Source: CAVQBJ01 sp963724405 | GTDB taxonomy: Bacteria; Actinomycetota; Thermoleophilia; Solirubrobacterales; Solirubrobacteraceae | DNA length: 64,000 nt | Direction of reading: 5' to 3' | Assembly (NCBI GenBank): GCA_963724405.1 | Contig: CAVRUQ010000012.1 | Span: 186,001 to 250,000, forward strand | Part shown: positions 44,004-52,229 of the stretch, in pieces | Numbering within the stretch: the first letter of the stretch is position 1 | How the letters are laid out: each line of letters begins with the position of its first letter | The notes under the pieces: model-generated | What the model saw: the letters and a program-made list of their open reading frames with translations, nothing else | What the model was told of the DNA's origin: nothing | The model's database searches: none | Made by a program: the position numbers and the translations under genes

Positions 44004-44348
44004 TCAGAGCTCGGCGAGCCTGCGTAATGCTGCGCGCAGTTCGTCCTCGGTCATCGGTTGCGAAGGCTCAAAAGTGATCTCGCGGAACGGACTTGAGATC
44101 TTTATTCGTTGAGGCTTCGTCCGGCGAAGCACACGGAACAGGGTGGGGACCAACGGGCCGTCGAAGAAGGTCTGCGAGACGATCGCCACGACGGCCGCAA
44201 CCGCGCCGAGGTCCAAGCGAAGCTCCGTTGGGTCGTCGATGTCGGCCTGCTCGACTACTTCCACGTCGTCGGCTTCGAACTCTTCAGCAACCGCGTCCAC
44301 GAACTCGCGTTCGCCGGTGAAAGTCAGCTCCAACCCCGCCAGGCCCAT
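44004..44348 (-). CDS. Small EACC1-like protein
   Basis: A 114-residue protein. A short alpha/beta N-terminus (LELTFTGEREFVDAVAEEFE) leads to a hydrophobic segment LGAVAAVVAIVSQTFFDGPL around residues 47-66, then basic RVLRRTKPQRIKISSPF and an acidic tail PMTEDELRAALRRLAEL. This layout resembles effector-associated constant component 1 (EACC1) of bacterial conflict systems, though I cannot confirm it without a profile search. It is translated immediately before the HELRH protein and likely tethers or controls it. Confidence 0.5.
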   Translation of the reverse strand: MGLAGLELTFTGEREFVDAVAEEFEADDVEVVEQADIDDPTELRLDLGAVAAVVAIVSQTFFDGPLVPTLFRVLRRTKPQRIKISSPFREITFEPSQPMTEDELRAALRRLAEL

Positions 44349-45044
44349 GGGACATCAAATCACGTTCAGCCGCGCCGGATCAAGCGGATCGTCACGGGCG
44401 GCCGTCTGGCGCTCTGCAAACGCTTGCGGTCTCTACGCGGCTCGGCCGTGGCCAAGGCTGCGGTGTGTCGCTCCGTTGCCGGCGCGGCCACGGCTCGGGC
44501 CGGTTGCTGGGCCTGCGGTTTCGACCGAGCACCGCTCCCGCCGGAAACGCCCGGCGGCAACCTTGAGCCGGCCCTTCACATAATCAAGGTTACAACGAGA
44601 CCACGCCGGCGATCGGCTGGCGCCCGCCAGCGGAGGTCCCCACACGGCGGTCGGGAGCCCGCATATGAGGCCGGTCCGTCGATGCTCGTCCCCCCGCGGG
44701 ATGCGCCGCCGAAGCGTGCGGCTTCAACGGGGGGCGAGCATCGACGGACCGGACCCAGACGGTCAGCGCAGCTGACCGTCTGCTCGGAGCATCAGCCGGC
44801 CCCGCCGATGGCCGGCCAACTGCCACAAGGTGCCCCGCCGAGGAGTTCGCGTCCGCGGCCGGCCCAGCACGCCCGCGCTCGGGCTGTCCCGCCCACCCGG
44901 TCCAAGTGTGTACCGACTACCCGGTACGAAGCAGCCCCAACGAGCCCCTCGAGGGTCCGTTGGTGAGCAAGCAGCCACGCGCGTCACCGGCGACGCACGC
45001 CGCCGGCGCCGCGCCACCGGCTACCGCTGCGAGCTGTGGGTTGC
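44349..45044. other. Non-coding region with two large hairpins
   Basis: No gene is supported. CCGGTCCGTCGATGCTCG at 44671-44688 pairs perfectly with 44735-44752, extended by six C:G pairs after one bulged T. A second hairpin, CAGACGGTCAGC-GCA-GCTGACCGTCTG, follows at 44756-44782. They lie after the end of the leftward mobilisation operon and before the EACC1-like gene. Termination of that operon is the simplest role; an oriT or other structural element is an alternative. Confidence 0.6.
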
Positions 45045-45328
45045 TCACCGCGGCGGCCGGTTGGGGTCGATGCGGTTCTGTTCGACCCAGCGGATGAGTT
45101 CGTCGGCGTCGAAGCGCACGTAGCGTCCGAGCCTCTGTGCGGCACTTTGCGCTCGCGGGCCTGCGCGAGCAGCCAGGTCGGTGGCACGCCGAGCAGCTGC
45201 GCGGCTTGCTTGGCGTCGATGAGTGGGCTGGTCTGGCTGATCGGTCGCGGCCCGAGCCCAAGCCGAGCGCCGGCGCTGCGCACTCGGGGGCCGAGGCCCC
45301 GTGGACCGCCGCCTCGAGGAAGACTCAT
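45045..45328 (-). pseudogene. Excisionase-like HTH gene with a frameshift
   Basis: ATG 45328 has an excellent ribosome site (GAAGGAGG). The first frame gives SPLIDAKQAAQLLGVPPTWL and LAQARERKVPH, an excisionase/MerR helix-turn-helix. Near 45140 it must shift to another frame to continue RLGRYVRFDADELIRWVEQN and RIDPNRPPR, ending at 45045. The two parts together are a normal ~95-residue Xis-like protein; compared with the expected HIRLGRYVRF, one base is missing or altered. It lies 216 bp after the M48 gene at the end of the mobilisation operon. Confidence 0.65.
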
Positions 45329-45544
45329 GCTGCCTCCTTCGGTGTAGAGGATGACCCGGTCGACGCCGCGGCGCGACGTGTGGGAAGGTGACGAGCGTCC
45401 CGTCGGCGGCCCAACGAGCCGGACGCGATGCTGCGCGACGCCAGTCGCCTCGTCAGCCGCCCGCGCGGCAGCGTCCTCGACCCCCCGCCACGCCGGGCCG
45501 CGCCTGGTGGCGAGGACGCGCATCGGGGCCGTGTCCGTGCGAGC

Positions 45545-46444
45545 TCATCGGGTCACCTCGGGCTTCGCGTCGGGATGGGCGAGATATGCCTGGAGGCGGT
45601 CGATGCGAAGCCCGGTCGGAGGGTGCGTGTGCGACTTCATCCACGCGAACGCGACCGGCTGGTCGTAACCGGCAACGCCCTCGAAGTAGTCGATCAGCTC
45701 CCGGGCGTATCCCAGCCGCGCAGCGTAGAGGTCTGCGTGGTATTCGCGATCGCGGAAGTAGCCGCCCCACATGGGCGTGAGCAGCCGCATCGACAGCGCA
45801 CCGCTGGCGACGCAATTGACCGCGCGTGCCAGCCCGGGGAACAGCCCGGGCCCGGCCGGGCGTCCCTCGAGGTGACCGGCGAGGAAGGTGACGCGGATCA
45901 GCGCGACGGTGATCCGGCCGTCGCGGTGAGCGAGGTGCCCGAGCTCGTGCGCGATCGTGGCCTCAAGCGTCCCGTCGTGAAAGGTCTCACGTTCGATCAT
46001 CAGCGTGTCGCCGAGGACCGCCGCGCCGAACTCGCGCTGGTCGACCACGAACCACGACCGTGGTGCCGGCGCGTCGGGGTCGGTGGCGTGGATCGCCTGC
46101 AGGGCGTCGGTGTACGCCGCGGTCTCACGCGCCGACGCCGAGCGTCCGCGGTAACGCTGCTGGATCAACCAGCCCTCGGCCGGAACGAACAGACCGACCA
46201 GCGACCAGGCCAGCGGCAGGAACGCAACGACCAGTGTCAGGTCCTCGGCGGTGCCCCCCGACCACCCCGCGATGACAGCCACCAGACGCAGCGGCAGATA
46301 GAACACAAGCGCGCGACAGAACGCCGCGATCAGTTGCCCGGCGACGACGATCGCGTAGACGGCCAGCCCGGACAGCGGGTAGCCCGGCTGCCCGGGCGAG
46401 GTGAGCGTCGCGTCCACGGACGCGACCGAAACGGCGGTATTCAT
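45545..46444 (-). CDS. M48-family membrane metallopeptidase
   Basis: A 299-residue protein. Two or three membrane helices near the N-terminus (residues ~27-90) are followed by the zinc site IAHELGHLAHRD (HELGH ~163-167) and the third ligand in DREYHADLYAARLG (Glu ~233). This is the HtpX/Ste24-like M48 family, which cleaves membrane or misfolded proteins. ATG 46444 overlaps the stop of the coupling-protein gene, placing it inside the mobilisation operon, which is an unusual place for such an enzyme. A role in processing or clearing transfer proteins is possible. Confidence 0.82.
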   Translation of the reverse strand: MNTAVSVASVDATLTSPGQPGYPLSGLAVYAIVVAGQLIAAFCRALVFYLPLRLVAVIAGWSGGTAEDLTLVVAFLPLAWSLVGLFVPAEGWLIQQRYRGRSASARETAAYTDALQAIHATDPDAPAPRSWFVVDQREFGAAVLGDTLMIERETFHDGTLEATIAHELGHLAHRDGRITVALIRVTFLAGHLEGRPAGPGLFPGLARAVNCVASGALSMRLLTPMWGGYFRDREYHADLYAARLGYARELIDYFEGVAGYDQPVAFAWMKSHTHPPTGLRIDRLQAYLAHPDAKPEVTR

Positions 46445-48174
46445 GACGTCCTCCTTCTCGGATCGGGTGTCTGTGATGCAGAGCTGAGCGCGGGGCGAAC
46501 GTCGGGCCGGGACAGGTCAGCGCCGCCCAGGTCTTGGGGCTGGGCGATGTCGCGCCACGGCGCGGTGGCGTACCAGGGCGCCAGCCGCACGAGCCCCCAC
46601 CCGTCGGCGGACAGCAGCAGCCCGCGCCCGCGCGGGATCTGCGCGACCTCACCCGGTGAGAGCGTCCGCTGGCGGGCGGTCTGGTAGGTGACCGACGTCG
46701 ATTCGCTGCCGGGACCGGTGAACCAGCCCGGGGACGCCGACGCGGCGATCGTCGTGGACGTTAGGCTGCGGTCGTATTCACCGAGTCCGAGACTGATCGC
46801 CTCCAGCGTGCGGCTGTCGCCGACTCCCCGCAGGACCAGGCGCGTTTGAAAGAGGGACAAGAACCCCTCGGCGGCAGGGTCTCCCCAACGCGAACGGACC
46901 TGACTGAGGTCCTGCAGGCACACCAGCACATGCAGCCCCTGCCCGCCCGCCTCAGACACGAGTGCCGGCAGGTCATGGATGGGCGCGATATTGGCAACCT
47001 CATCCTGACAGAAGAAGACGGGCCGCCGCCGATCCGCGGCACCGGCGGCATGGCGGGCGTAGGTGGCGTGGCGGATCTCCTCCAGCAGCCCGACAACCAG
47101 CGGCGCGCACAGCGCCTGCTTGTGCGCCGGCGCGCACACATACACCGTGTCGCGCGAGTCGACGAATCGCGCCGCGTCGAAGTTCGGATGCGCCGCCGAG
47201 CGCCGCGCCGCATCCGACCGGTAAGCGGCCAGCACCCCGGCGGTGGCCGAGAAGATCGAGGAGCGCTCACGCGCATCGGTCTGCGCGATGCCGACCAGGA
47301 CGTCGCTGGCGACCGGCGTGTCGTGCTCCTCCAGGACCAGCGCGGGCGTGTCGAGGTCCTGGCGCAGCACCCACCGGGCGACGTCGCCGACATCGCGATC
47401 GGCGAGCTGGGCGGCCAGCAATAGCGGCGCCAGCAGCGCCCCGGCGCGCTCGGCCCAGTGATGCTCATGCGTGGTGCCGCGCCCGACCTGCGAGGCGGCG
47501 GTCATCGCGCGCGCCATCAGCAACGCACCGTCCCAATCGCGCGCGGCGGCGACCGGGGACCAGCACAGCCGCCGCGCGCCGGCCGGCAGCTCACTCATCG
47601 TCCCGGCCGGGTCGTACACCCACACCGTTCCCAACCGGCCCCGCGCACGACCGGTGGCGTGCAGCACCTCGGGCTTGGTAGAGGTCGATACCGCCGGCCC
47701 CGGCGCCGCCAGCAACGCCGGGATGACAACGCAGCTCGTCTTCCCCGAGCGCGGCGGGCCAAGGAGCATCACCGACTGCTCGCCATCGGCGACCGCCCAC
47801 GCACCACCGCTTCGCAACCCGAGAAAGGCGCCGCCGCCGAGCCCGGCCGCGTGCTCGCGCACGGCCACCACGGGATCGCCGGCGCGTGCCACCCGGGACG
47901 GCACACGTACCCGCCGGCGGCGATGCTGCACCAACCAGCGCCACGCGGCCGGCGCCACGCGGGCAAGCAGCGGGAACAGCAGCAGCCCGACCACGGCTAC
48001 CCCGAGCCAGTGCCACGCCCACACCAGCGGCGACGCCCCTCCCACACCCAGCGCGACCTTCACGACCGCCAGTCCGAAGTACAGCGCCGCCACACGACCG
48101 AGCATCCGCACCGGCCATGGACGCCGCAGCCGCGGCGGCGCGCGGTACTGGTGTGACGGACCCCACTCAGCCAT
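46441..48174 (-). CDS. Type IV coupling protein (TraG/TraD/TraM-recognition family)
   Basis: A 577-residue membrane ATPase. Two N-terminal helices (around 26-70) precede the Walker A LLGPPRSGKTSCVV (~135) and Walker B RPVFFCQDEVANIAP (~384). GQGLHVLVCLQDLSQVRSRW is the conserved segment after Walker B. Coupling proteins recruit the relaxase-DNA complex to a mating channel and drive DNA transfer. The gene begins four bases after the relaxase stop and overlaps the M48 gene at its end. No mating-pore genes accompany it here. Confidence 0.87.
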   Translation of the reverse strand: MAEWGPSHQYRAPPRLRRPWPVRMLGRVAALYFGLAVVKVALGVGGASPLVWAWHWLGVAVVGLLLFPLLARVAPAAWRWLVQHRRRRVRVPSRVARAGDPVVAVREHAAGLGGGAFLGLRSGGAWAVADGEQSVMLLGPPRSGKTSCVVIPALLAAPGPAVSTSTKPEVLHATGRARGRLGTVWVYDPAGTMSELPAGARRLCWSPVAAARDWDGALLMARAMTAASQVGRGTTHEHHWAERAGALLAPLLLAAQLADRDVGDVARWVLRQDLDTPALVLEEHDTPVASDVLVGIAQTDARERSSIFSATAGVLAAYRSDAARRSAAHPNFDAARFVDSRDTVYVCAPAHKQALCAPLVVGLLEEIRHATYARHAAGAADRRRPVFFCQDEVANIAPIHDLPALVSEAGGQGLHVLVCLQDLSQVRSRWGDPAAEGFLSLFQTRLVLRGVGDSRTLEAISLGLGEYDRSLTSTTIAASASPGWFTGPGSESTSVTYQTARQRTLSPGEVAQIPRGRGLLLSADGWGLVRLAPWYATAPWRDIAQPQDLGGADLSRPDVRPALSSASQTPDPRRRTS

Positions 48175-48178
48175 GGCT

Positions 48179-51100
48179 TCAGATACCCCTCCCTAACTCG
48201 CGCTCCTCGCGCTCCCGCGACTCACGCAGCAACCGACCCGCCTCACTCTCGGGAGACTCGCCGGGCGCGTCGCCCGCCGCGTTGACGGCTGCCGCGTGGC
48301 CTGTGCGTTCAAGCGACCCCTGACGGATCTCGTTCTCCTCGCGCTCACGGGCTTCGCGCAGCAACCGACCTGCCTCGCTCTCACGACGCCCGCCCGCGAG
48401 GCCGTCGGCCTCGAGCGGCGCGGCAGCCGCGGAATCGCGAGCATCCGTGACAGCCCCGCTCTCGCCCGCCCACGCCCCGTCCTCCACGGAGCGAGAACCA
48501 CGCAACTGGTCAGCTGAGACGACGACGGCCGGAGGCTGCGCACCGCCGGTCACGTGCCCAGAGCGCGCGCCGACGTCATCCGCGAGCGCCCCCTCACGGA
48601 GCGGGACGTCGAGCGTGGAATCGACGGTCTGGTTGCGGCCGATGCTTCGCACCGCATCCTTCTCCGACGCAGGACCGCGATCGGGACACGACTCTTTGGA
48701 CACACTCGCCCGCTGGGCGTGACTGACCGCGATCCGCTCACCCAGGCGCTCGATCGCGCCGTCATCAAGGCCTTCCTCGCCGAGCTCATCACGGCTGACG
48801 AACACCTCGGTGCTCTCGCGCGCCCTCGTCAGAGCGACGTACGCGCGTTCGCGATCGGTCTGCCAGCCACCTGTCAGCACAAACGCACGATCGACCGTCA
48901 GGCCCTGCGCCTTGTAGACATGCTGGGCGTAGGCCAGCCGCAGCCGCTGCGCCTCATCCTCACCGAGCGCGACGTCGCGCGGCTCGCCCTCACGAGTGCG
49001 CACCCACAGCCCCTGCTCGGACTCGACGTGGGAGACGACGCCGAGCGTCCCGTTCTCCACGCGCTCCTGCCCGGGCGGGTACACCGCCCCGATGAACATC
49101 ACCTCATCACCCGAGAGCAGCGAGTACGGACGGTCACGCACGTCGACCGGCTGGCTGCCCAGCTCGCCGCGCTCTGCGCGCCGCTGCTGGGCCAGGGCGT
49201 TGATCTCGTCCAGCTCCCGGTTAGAAGCGTCGGTGAGCATCACGCTTCGCTCGCACCCACGCGCGTGCCGTGAGCCGTCCCACGCATCGACCATCCTCGC
49301 CGCCGCCTCCTCGCGCGAGTCTTCGACATGCAGCCGGTCATGGGCGCGGTAGGAGGCCAGCGCACGGTCAGCATCCCCGGCGCGCACCTGCGCCCAGGCG
49401 TCGCGCTCCCACTCGTGCTGTGCCCGGCGCACCTCGCTCAGCTCGGCCGACGGGACCTGCTGCTCGATCGCGCCAAACAGCCCACCGGCACCGATCGCAC
49501 CCAGCTGCGCCTCATCGCCGACGAGCACGAGCTTCGCGTTCGCCCGATCGGTCTGCTCCACCAGCCGGGCCAGGCGCCGCGTGTCGGCCATCCCCGCCTC
49601 ATCCATGACCACCACCGAGCGATAGCCCAAGCGAACCGAACCGCTATCGAGGCGATGCAGCAACGCGTCAGACGTCAACGAACGCTCGAACTTCGCGTCG
49701 GCGCCCAGCCGCTTGGCGGTCGCTCCCGCGATCGCCGTCCCCCATCCCTCATAGCCCGCCGACCGCCACGCCGCCGATGCCGCGCCCAGAACCACGCCCT
49801 TCCCCGTCCCGGCCTGACCGACCAGCACCGACACGCCACCCAGACCAGTAATCGTCTGAAGCGCCTCGCGCTGCTCGCCACTCAACGGCGACCCCAACTC
49901 ACGAACCACTCCCCGCCGCGCCGCCACCAGCGCGTCCGAGGACACCGGCGCCGCCAACTCCTCCCGCCGGGCCGCCGCGACCTGCACGGTGCGCTGCTCA
50001 AGCTCACGCAGCTCCCGCGTGGTGAACATCCCGTCCCGCAACGCCACCAGCTCACCCGACGCGATCAGCCCCGACACCACCTCGTGGGCGCGCGCCGGCT
50101 GCATCACCCCCGCCGCGAGCTCGTACGCCCGCGCCTCCACCTCCCGGCGCGAAACCATCGAACGCTCACGACCGAGCGCCCCCACCAGATCAGACCCCAG
50201 GTCCCGCGCCGGCGCCACCCGCGCCCGCTCACCGAACAGCCCCCTGGCACGCCGCGTCGAAAGCCCGTACTCCTCACCGACCGCCCGCCACACCCCGTGG
50301 ACATCGGGCTGCTCAAGCAACGTCTTGCTCCCCCGAGTGCGCACCGTGACCACGTCCAGCTCCCGCGCCGACGGCTCACGCCCATAGCGACCACGAAATC
50401 GCGCCGCCTCCCGATCGATCACCTCCGCCCGCGCCGACCACCGCACCGCCAATTCCTGCGGCACACCCGCCAGCTCGAAATAGCGACCATCACGACCCGC
50501 GCGCCCGCGCACCTCCAGGCCAAGCTCACCCAAACGCCACGCCAGCTCCGCCCGATACCACGCGCCGTTCACGCGCGCCGAACGGAACAGCTCCCTCGAA
50601 TCGACCGCCGCGAACCGGCCGTCTGCGCGCTCGGCCGCCAGCACGACCAGATGGGAATGCAACTGCGGATCGGGCACGCCCGCCCCGGCCTCCTGATCGG
50701 CCGTCAACCGCGACGCGGTATGCACAAACTCCGCGGCCACCAGACTGCGCGCGGGCTCCCAGCGCACCACGCCACCCTCGCGGCGACGGACGACCGCTAC
50801 CTCGCGCTCGATCCGCTCGCGCGCGCTCGCCACCGCCGCCCTGTGCGCCGCCTCGACCTGAGCGCGGCGATAGTCATCGCTGACCGCCCACAGCGCCGAC
50901 ACCGACTTCGGCGCACTGAACGTCAGATCGATCCCCGCCACCCGCGAACCGCTCGCCCCGACCGGACGCACCGCCGAGCCATCCGCCGGGGACACCCCGC
51001 GCATCAACGCCACCAGCTCGCCGCGCGACACCGCTCGCGCCGGGTCCAAGCCCAGGACGCCCAGGGCCCGCTCCGAACCGTGCCAAGCACCATGCGCAGT

Positions 51101-51211
51101 TGTGTCGTCGTCGCCGTCGGCGGCGTAGTAGTCACCGCGCGACGCACCGGCCGTCAGGTAGGCCGCGAACCCAGCCGCCGCGTCCCCAGAGATCTTGTGA
51201 GTCGACTGCAC
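48179..51211 (-). CDS. MobF relaxase-helicase (TrwC/TraI type)
   Basis: About 1010 residues. The relaxase domain starts QSTHKISGDAAAGFAAYL with candidate nicking tyrosines Tyr18 and Tyr28/29, followed by IDLTFSAPKSVSALWAVS and the metal-binding DPQLHSHLVV (~181). A helicase with VGQAGTGKGVV (~462), VVVMDEAGMADTRRLARL and DRERAYVALTRARE follows. The C-terminus has two copies of ESEAGRLLREx(R/S)ERE. It nicks at oriT, stays covalently attached and unwinds DNA for transfer. The start is placed at GTG 51211 because family members begin at this point; a TTG at 51235 is in frame. Confidence 0.9.
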   Translation of the reverse strand: MQSTHKISGDAAAGFAAYLTAGASRGDYYAADGDDDTTAHGAWHGSERALGVLGLDPARAVSRGELVALMRGVSPADGSAVRPVGASGSRVAGIDLTFSAPKSVSALWAVSDDYRRAQVEAAHRAAVASARERIEREVAVVRRREGGVVRWEPARSLVAAEFVHTASRLTADQEAGAGVPDPQLHSHLVVLAAERADGRFAAVDSRELFRSARVNGAWYRAELAWRLGELGLEVRGRAGRDGRYFELAGVPQELAVRWSARAEVIDREAARFRGRYGREPSARELDVVTVRTRGSKTLLEQPDVHGVWRAVGEEYGLSTRRARGLFGERARVAPARDLGSDLVGALGRERSMVSRREVEARAYELAAGVMQPARAHEVVSGLIASGELVALRDGMFTTRELRELEQRTVQVAAARREELAAPVSSDALVAARRGVVRELGSPLSGEQREALQTITGLGGVSVLVGQAGTGKGVVLGAASAAWRSAGYEGWGTAIAGATAKRLGADAKFERSLTSDALLHRLDSGSVRLGYRSVVVMDEAGMADTRRLARLVEQTDRANAKLVLVGDEAQLGAIGAGGLFGAIEQQVPSAELSEVRRAQHEWERDAWAQVRAGDADRALASYRAHDRLHVEDSREEAAARMVDAWDGSRHARGCERSVMLTDASNRELDEINALAQQRRAERGELGSQPVDVRDRPYSLLSGDEVMFIGAVYPPGQERVENGTLGVVSHVESEQGLWVRTREGEPRDVALGEDEAQRLRLAYAQHVYKAQGLTVDRAFVLTGGWQTDRERAYVALTRARESTEVFVSRDELGEEGLDDGAIERLGERIAVSHAQRASVSKESCPDRGPASEKDAVRSIGRNQTVDSTLDVPLREGALADDVGARSGHVTGGAQPPAVVVSADQLRGSRSVEDGAWAGESGAVTDARDSAAAAPLEADGLAGGRRESEAGRLLREAREREENEIRQGSLERTGHAAAVNAAGDAPGESPESEAGRLLRESREREERELGRGI

Positions 51212-51268
51212 ACTCCGAACGTGGCACCCCGCCAATCCGGGTTCAATAGGCCGGCGCGCAGTTTGTAA

Positions 51269-51298
51269 CTCAGCGCATCTCAGCGAATCTCAGGGCAC
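51269..51298. repeat. Three tandem ~10-bp repeats before the relaxase gene
   Basis: CTCAGCGCAT, CTCAGCGAAT and CTCAGGGCAC in a row, 58 bp upstream of the relaxase start. Iteron-like; candidate part of the transfer origin or of the mobilisation promoter. Confidence 0.5.
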
Positions 51299-51370
51299 AA
51301 GGCTTAACACGCCGCCAACGTCTTGGGCGACGCGACCGACCGGCATCAGCACCCTCGGTGCGTGTTGTCT

Positions 51371-51397
51371 GCGTCGTTCGCGTCGTTCGCGTCGTTC
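51371..51397. repeat. Three perfect tandem 9-bp repeats
   Basis: GCGTCGTTC three times without spacers, followed by a GTCGAC-containing sequence, in the same 262-bp gap between ptuB and the relaxase gene. Too short and unspaced for CRISPR; oriT-associated binding sites are a possible explanation. Confidence 0.55.
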
Positions 51398-51473
51398 GTC
51401 GACTGCTCGGTGCCGCTCGCTAACTGCTCGCGACCTGTGTTGGGGGCACTCAGCTGGGGCGGGCAAGCGGATG

Positions 51474-52223
51474 TCAGGCGAAGAGATCCGATACCCAACT
51501 TGCGATCTCGGGGTACTGCGCGATCGCCTGTCGGCATCGCAGCCCTACGAGCTGACGCAGATCAGAGGCGGCGTATCGAAGAAGGGCAGCGAGGACACCA
51601 GCGAAAGGTTGTCGGCACGCGATCTCGCGCATGCGCGCGGCGCGACGACTGTCGCCCTGTGACGTGGCTTCAGCGTACTCGGCGATGATGAGCTGCAAGA
51701 GTTCCCAGGCATCCTGCCGGGCGCTGGCGAGGGTCTGACGGTTAAGGCCGAAGACGCGAATGGACTCCACTCCCTTGGGGGAGTTGTCGACCGCGACATA
51801 TCGGCCGGTCGTCGGGCTAAACGCAAGATGTACTGAAGGATCCTCAGCCGTCGGATCGACGAGCAGAGACTGGCCGTTCCCGTCGACTGGGAACTCTGAG
51901 CGCTTGTAGTTGCTGTTGCAGCCGCTGCAGGCGGCCAGGTAGTTGGTCCAGGCGAACGCCAGCGTGGGGTCTCGTGCCTTCGGCACAAAATGGTCGATAT
52001 CGGTCGCTGCGCTGTCTTCGCAGTACATGCAGCGGTCGATCCCAGAACACATCGATAGGAGCGTTCCGCGCACGTCGGCGAAACGCACCGGAGACTTGTT
52101 GCGCCAGGCGCGGTCCGCGACGGCAGCTCGCGCGCCTGGCGCCGCCGAAACGACTCTCTCGCTGACTCTGCGCAGATATCCGTCTGTCGCTGCGCTCAGC
52201 GGCTGCCGCTGAAGCTCGATCAC
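51474..52223 (-). CDS. ptuB: Septu HNH nuclease PtuB
   Basis: A 249-residue HNH nuclease. Zinc knuckle CMYC (65-68), catalytic DIDHFVPKARD (Asp77, His78), Asn94 in AWTNYLAACSGCNSNYK and second knuckle C99-x2-C102 are all present. The last ~120 residues are helical. GTG 52223 starts six bases after the ptuA stop on the same strand. In Septu the ATPase PtuA binds PtuB and the complex degrades DNA during phage infection. Size and adjacency to a RecF-like ATPase fit Septu well. Confidence 0.85.
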   Translation of the reverse strand: MIELQRQPLSAATDGYLRRVSERVVSAAPGARAAVADRAWRNKSPVRFADVRGTLLSMCSGIDRCMYCEDSAATDIDHFVPKARDPTLAFAWTNYLAACSGCNSNYKRSEFPVDGNGQSLLVDPTAEDPSVHLAFSPTTGRYVAVDNSPKGVESIRVFGLNRQTLASARQDAWELLQLIIAEYAEATSQGDSRRAARMREIACRQPFAGVLAALLRYAASDLRQLVGLRCRQAIAQYPEIASWVSDLFA

Positions 52224-52229
52224 GGCTTC

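Noticed and set aside
46762..47681. Opposite-strand frames across the coupling-protein gene
   Set aside because: Arg/Pro-rich shadows without motifs; Walker A and B on the minus strand identify the real gene.
49328..51268. Plus-strand frame of about 640 codons opposite the relaxase gene
   Set aside because: His/Arg/Pro-rich antisense image; the relaxase motifs on the minus strand are decisive.
51371..51397. CRISPR-like array
   Set aside because: Repeats are nine bases with no spacers and only three copies; no cas genes in the window.
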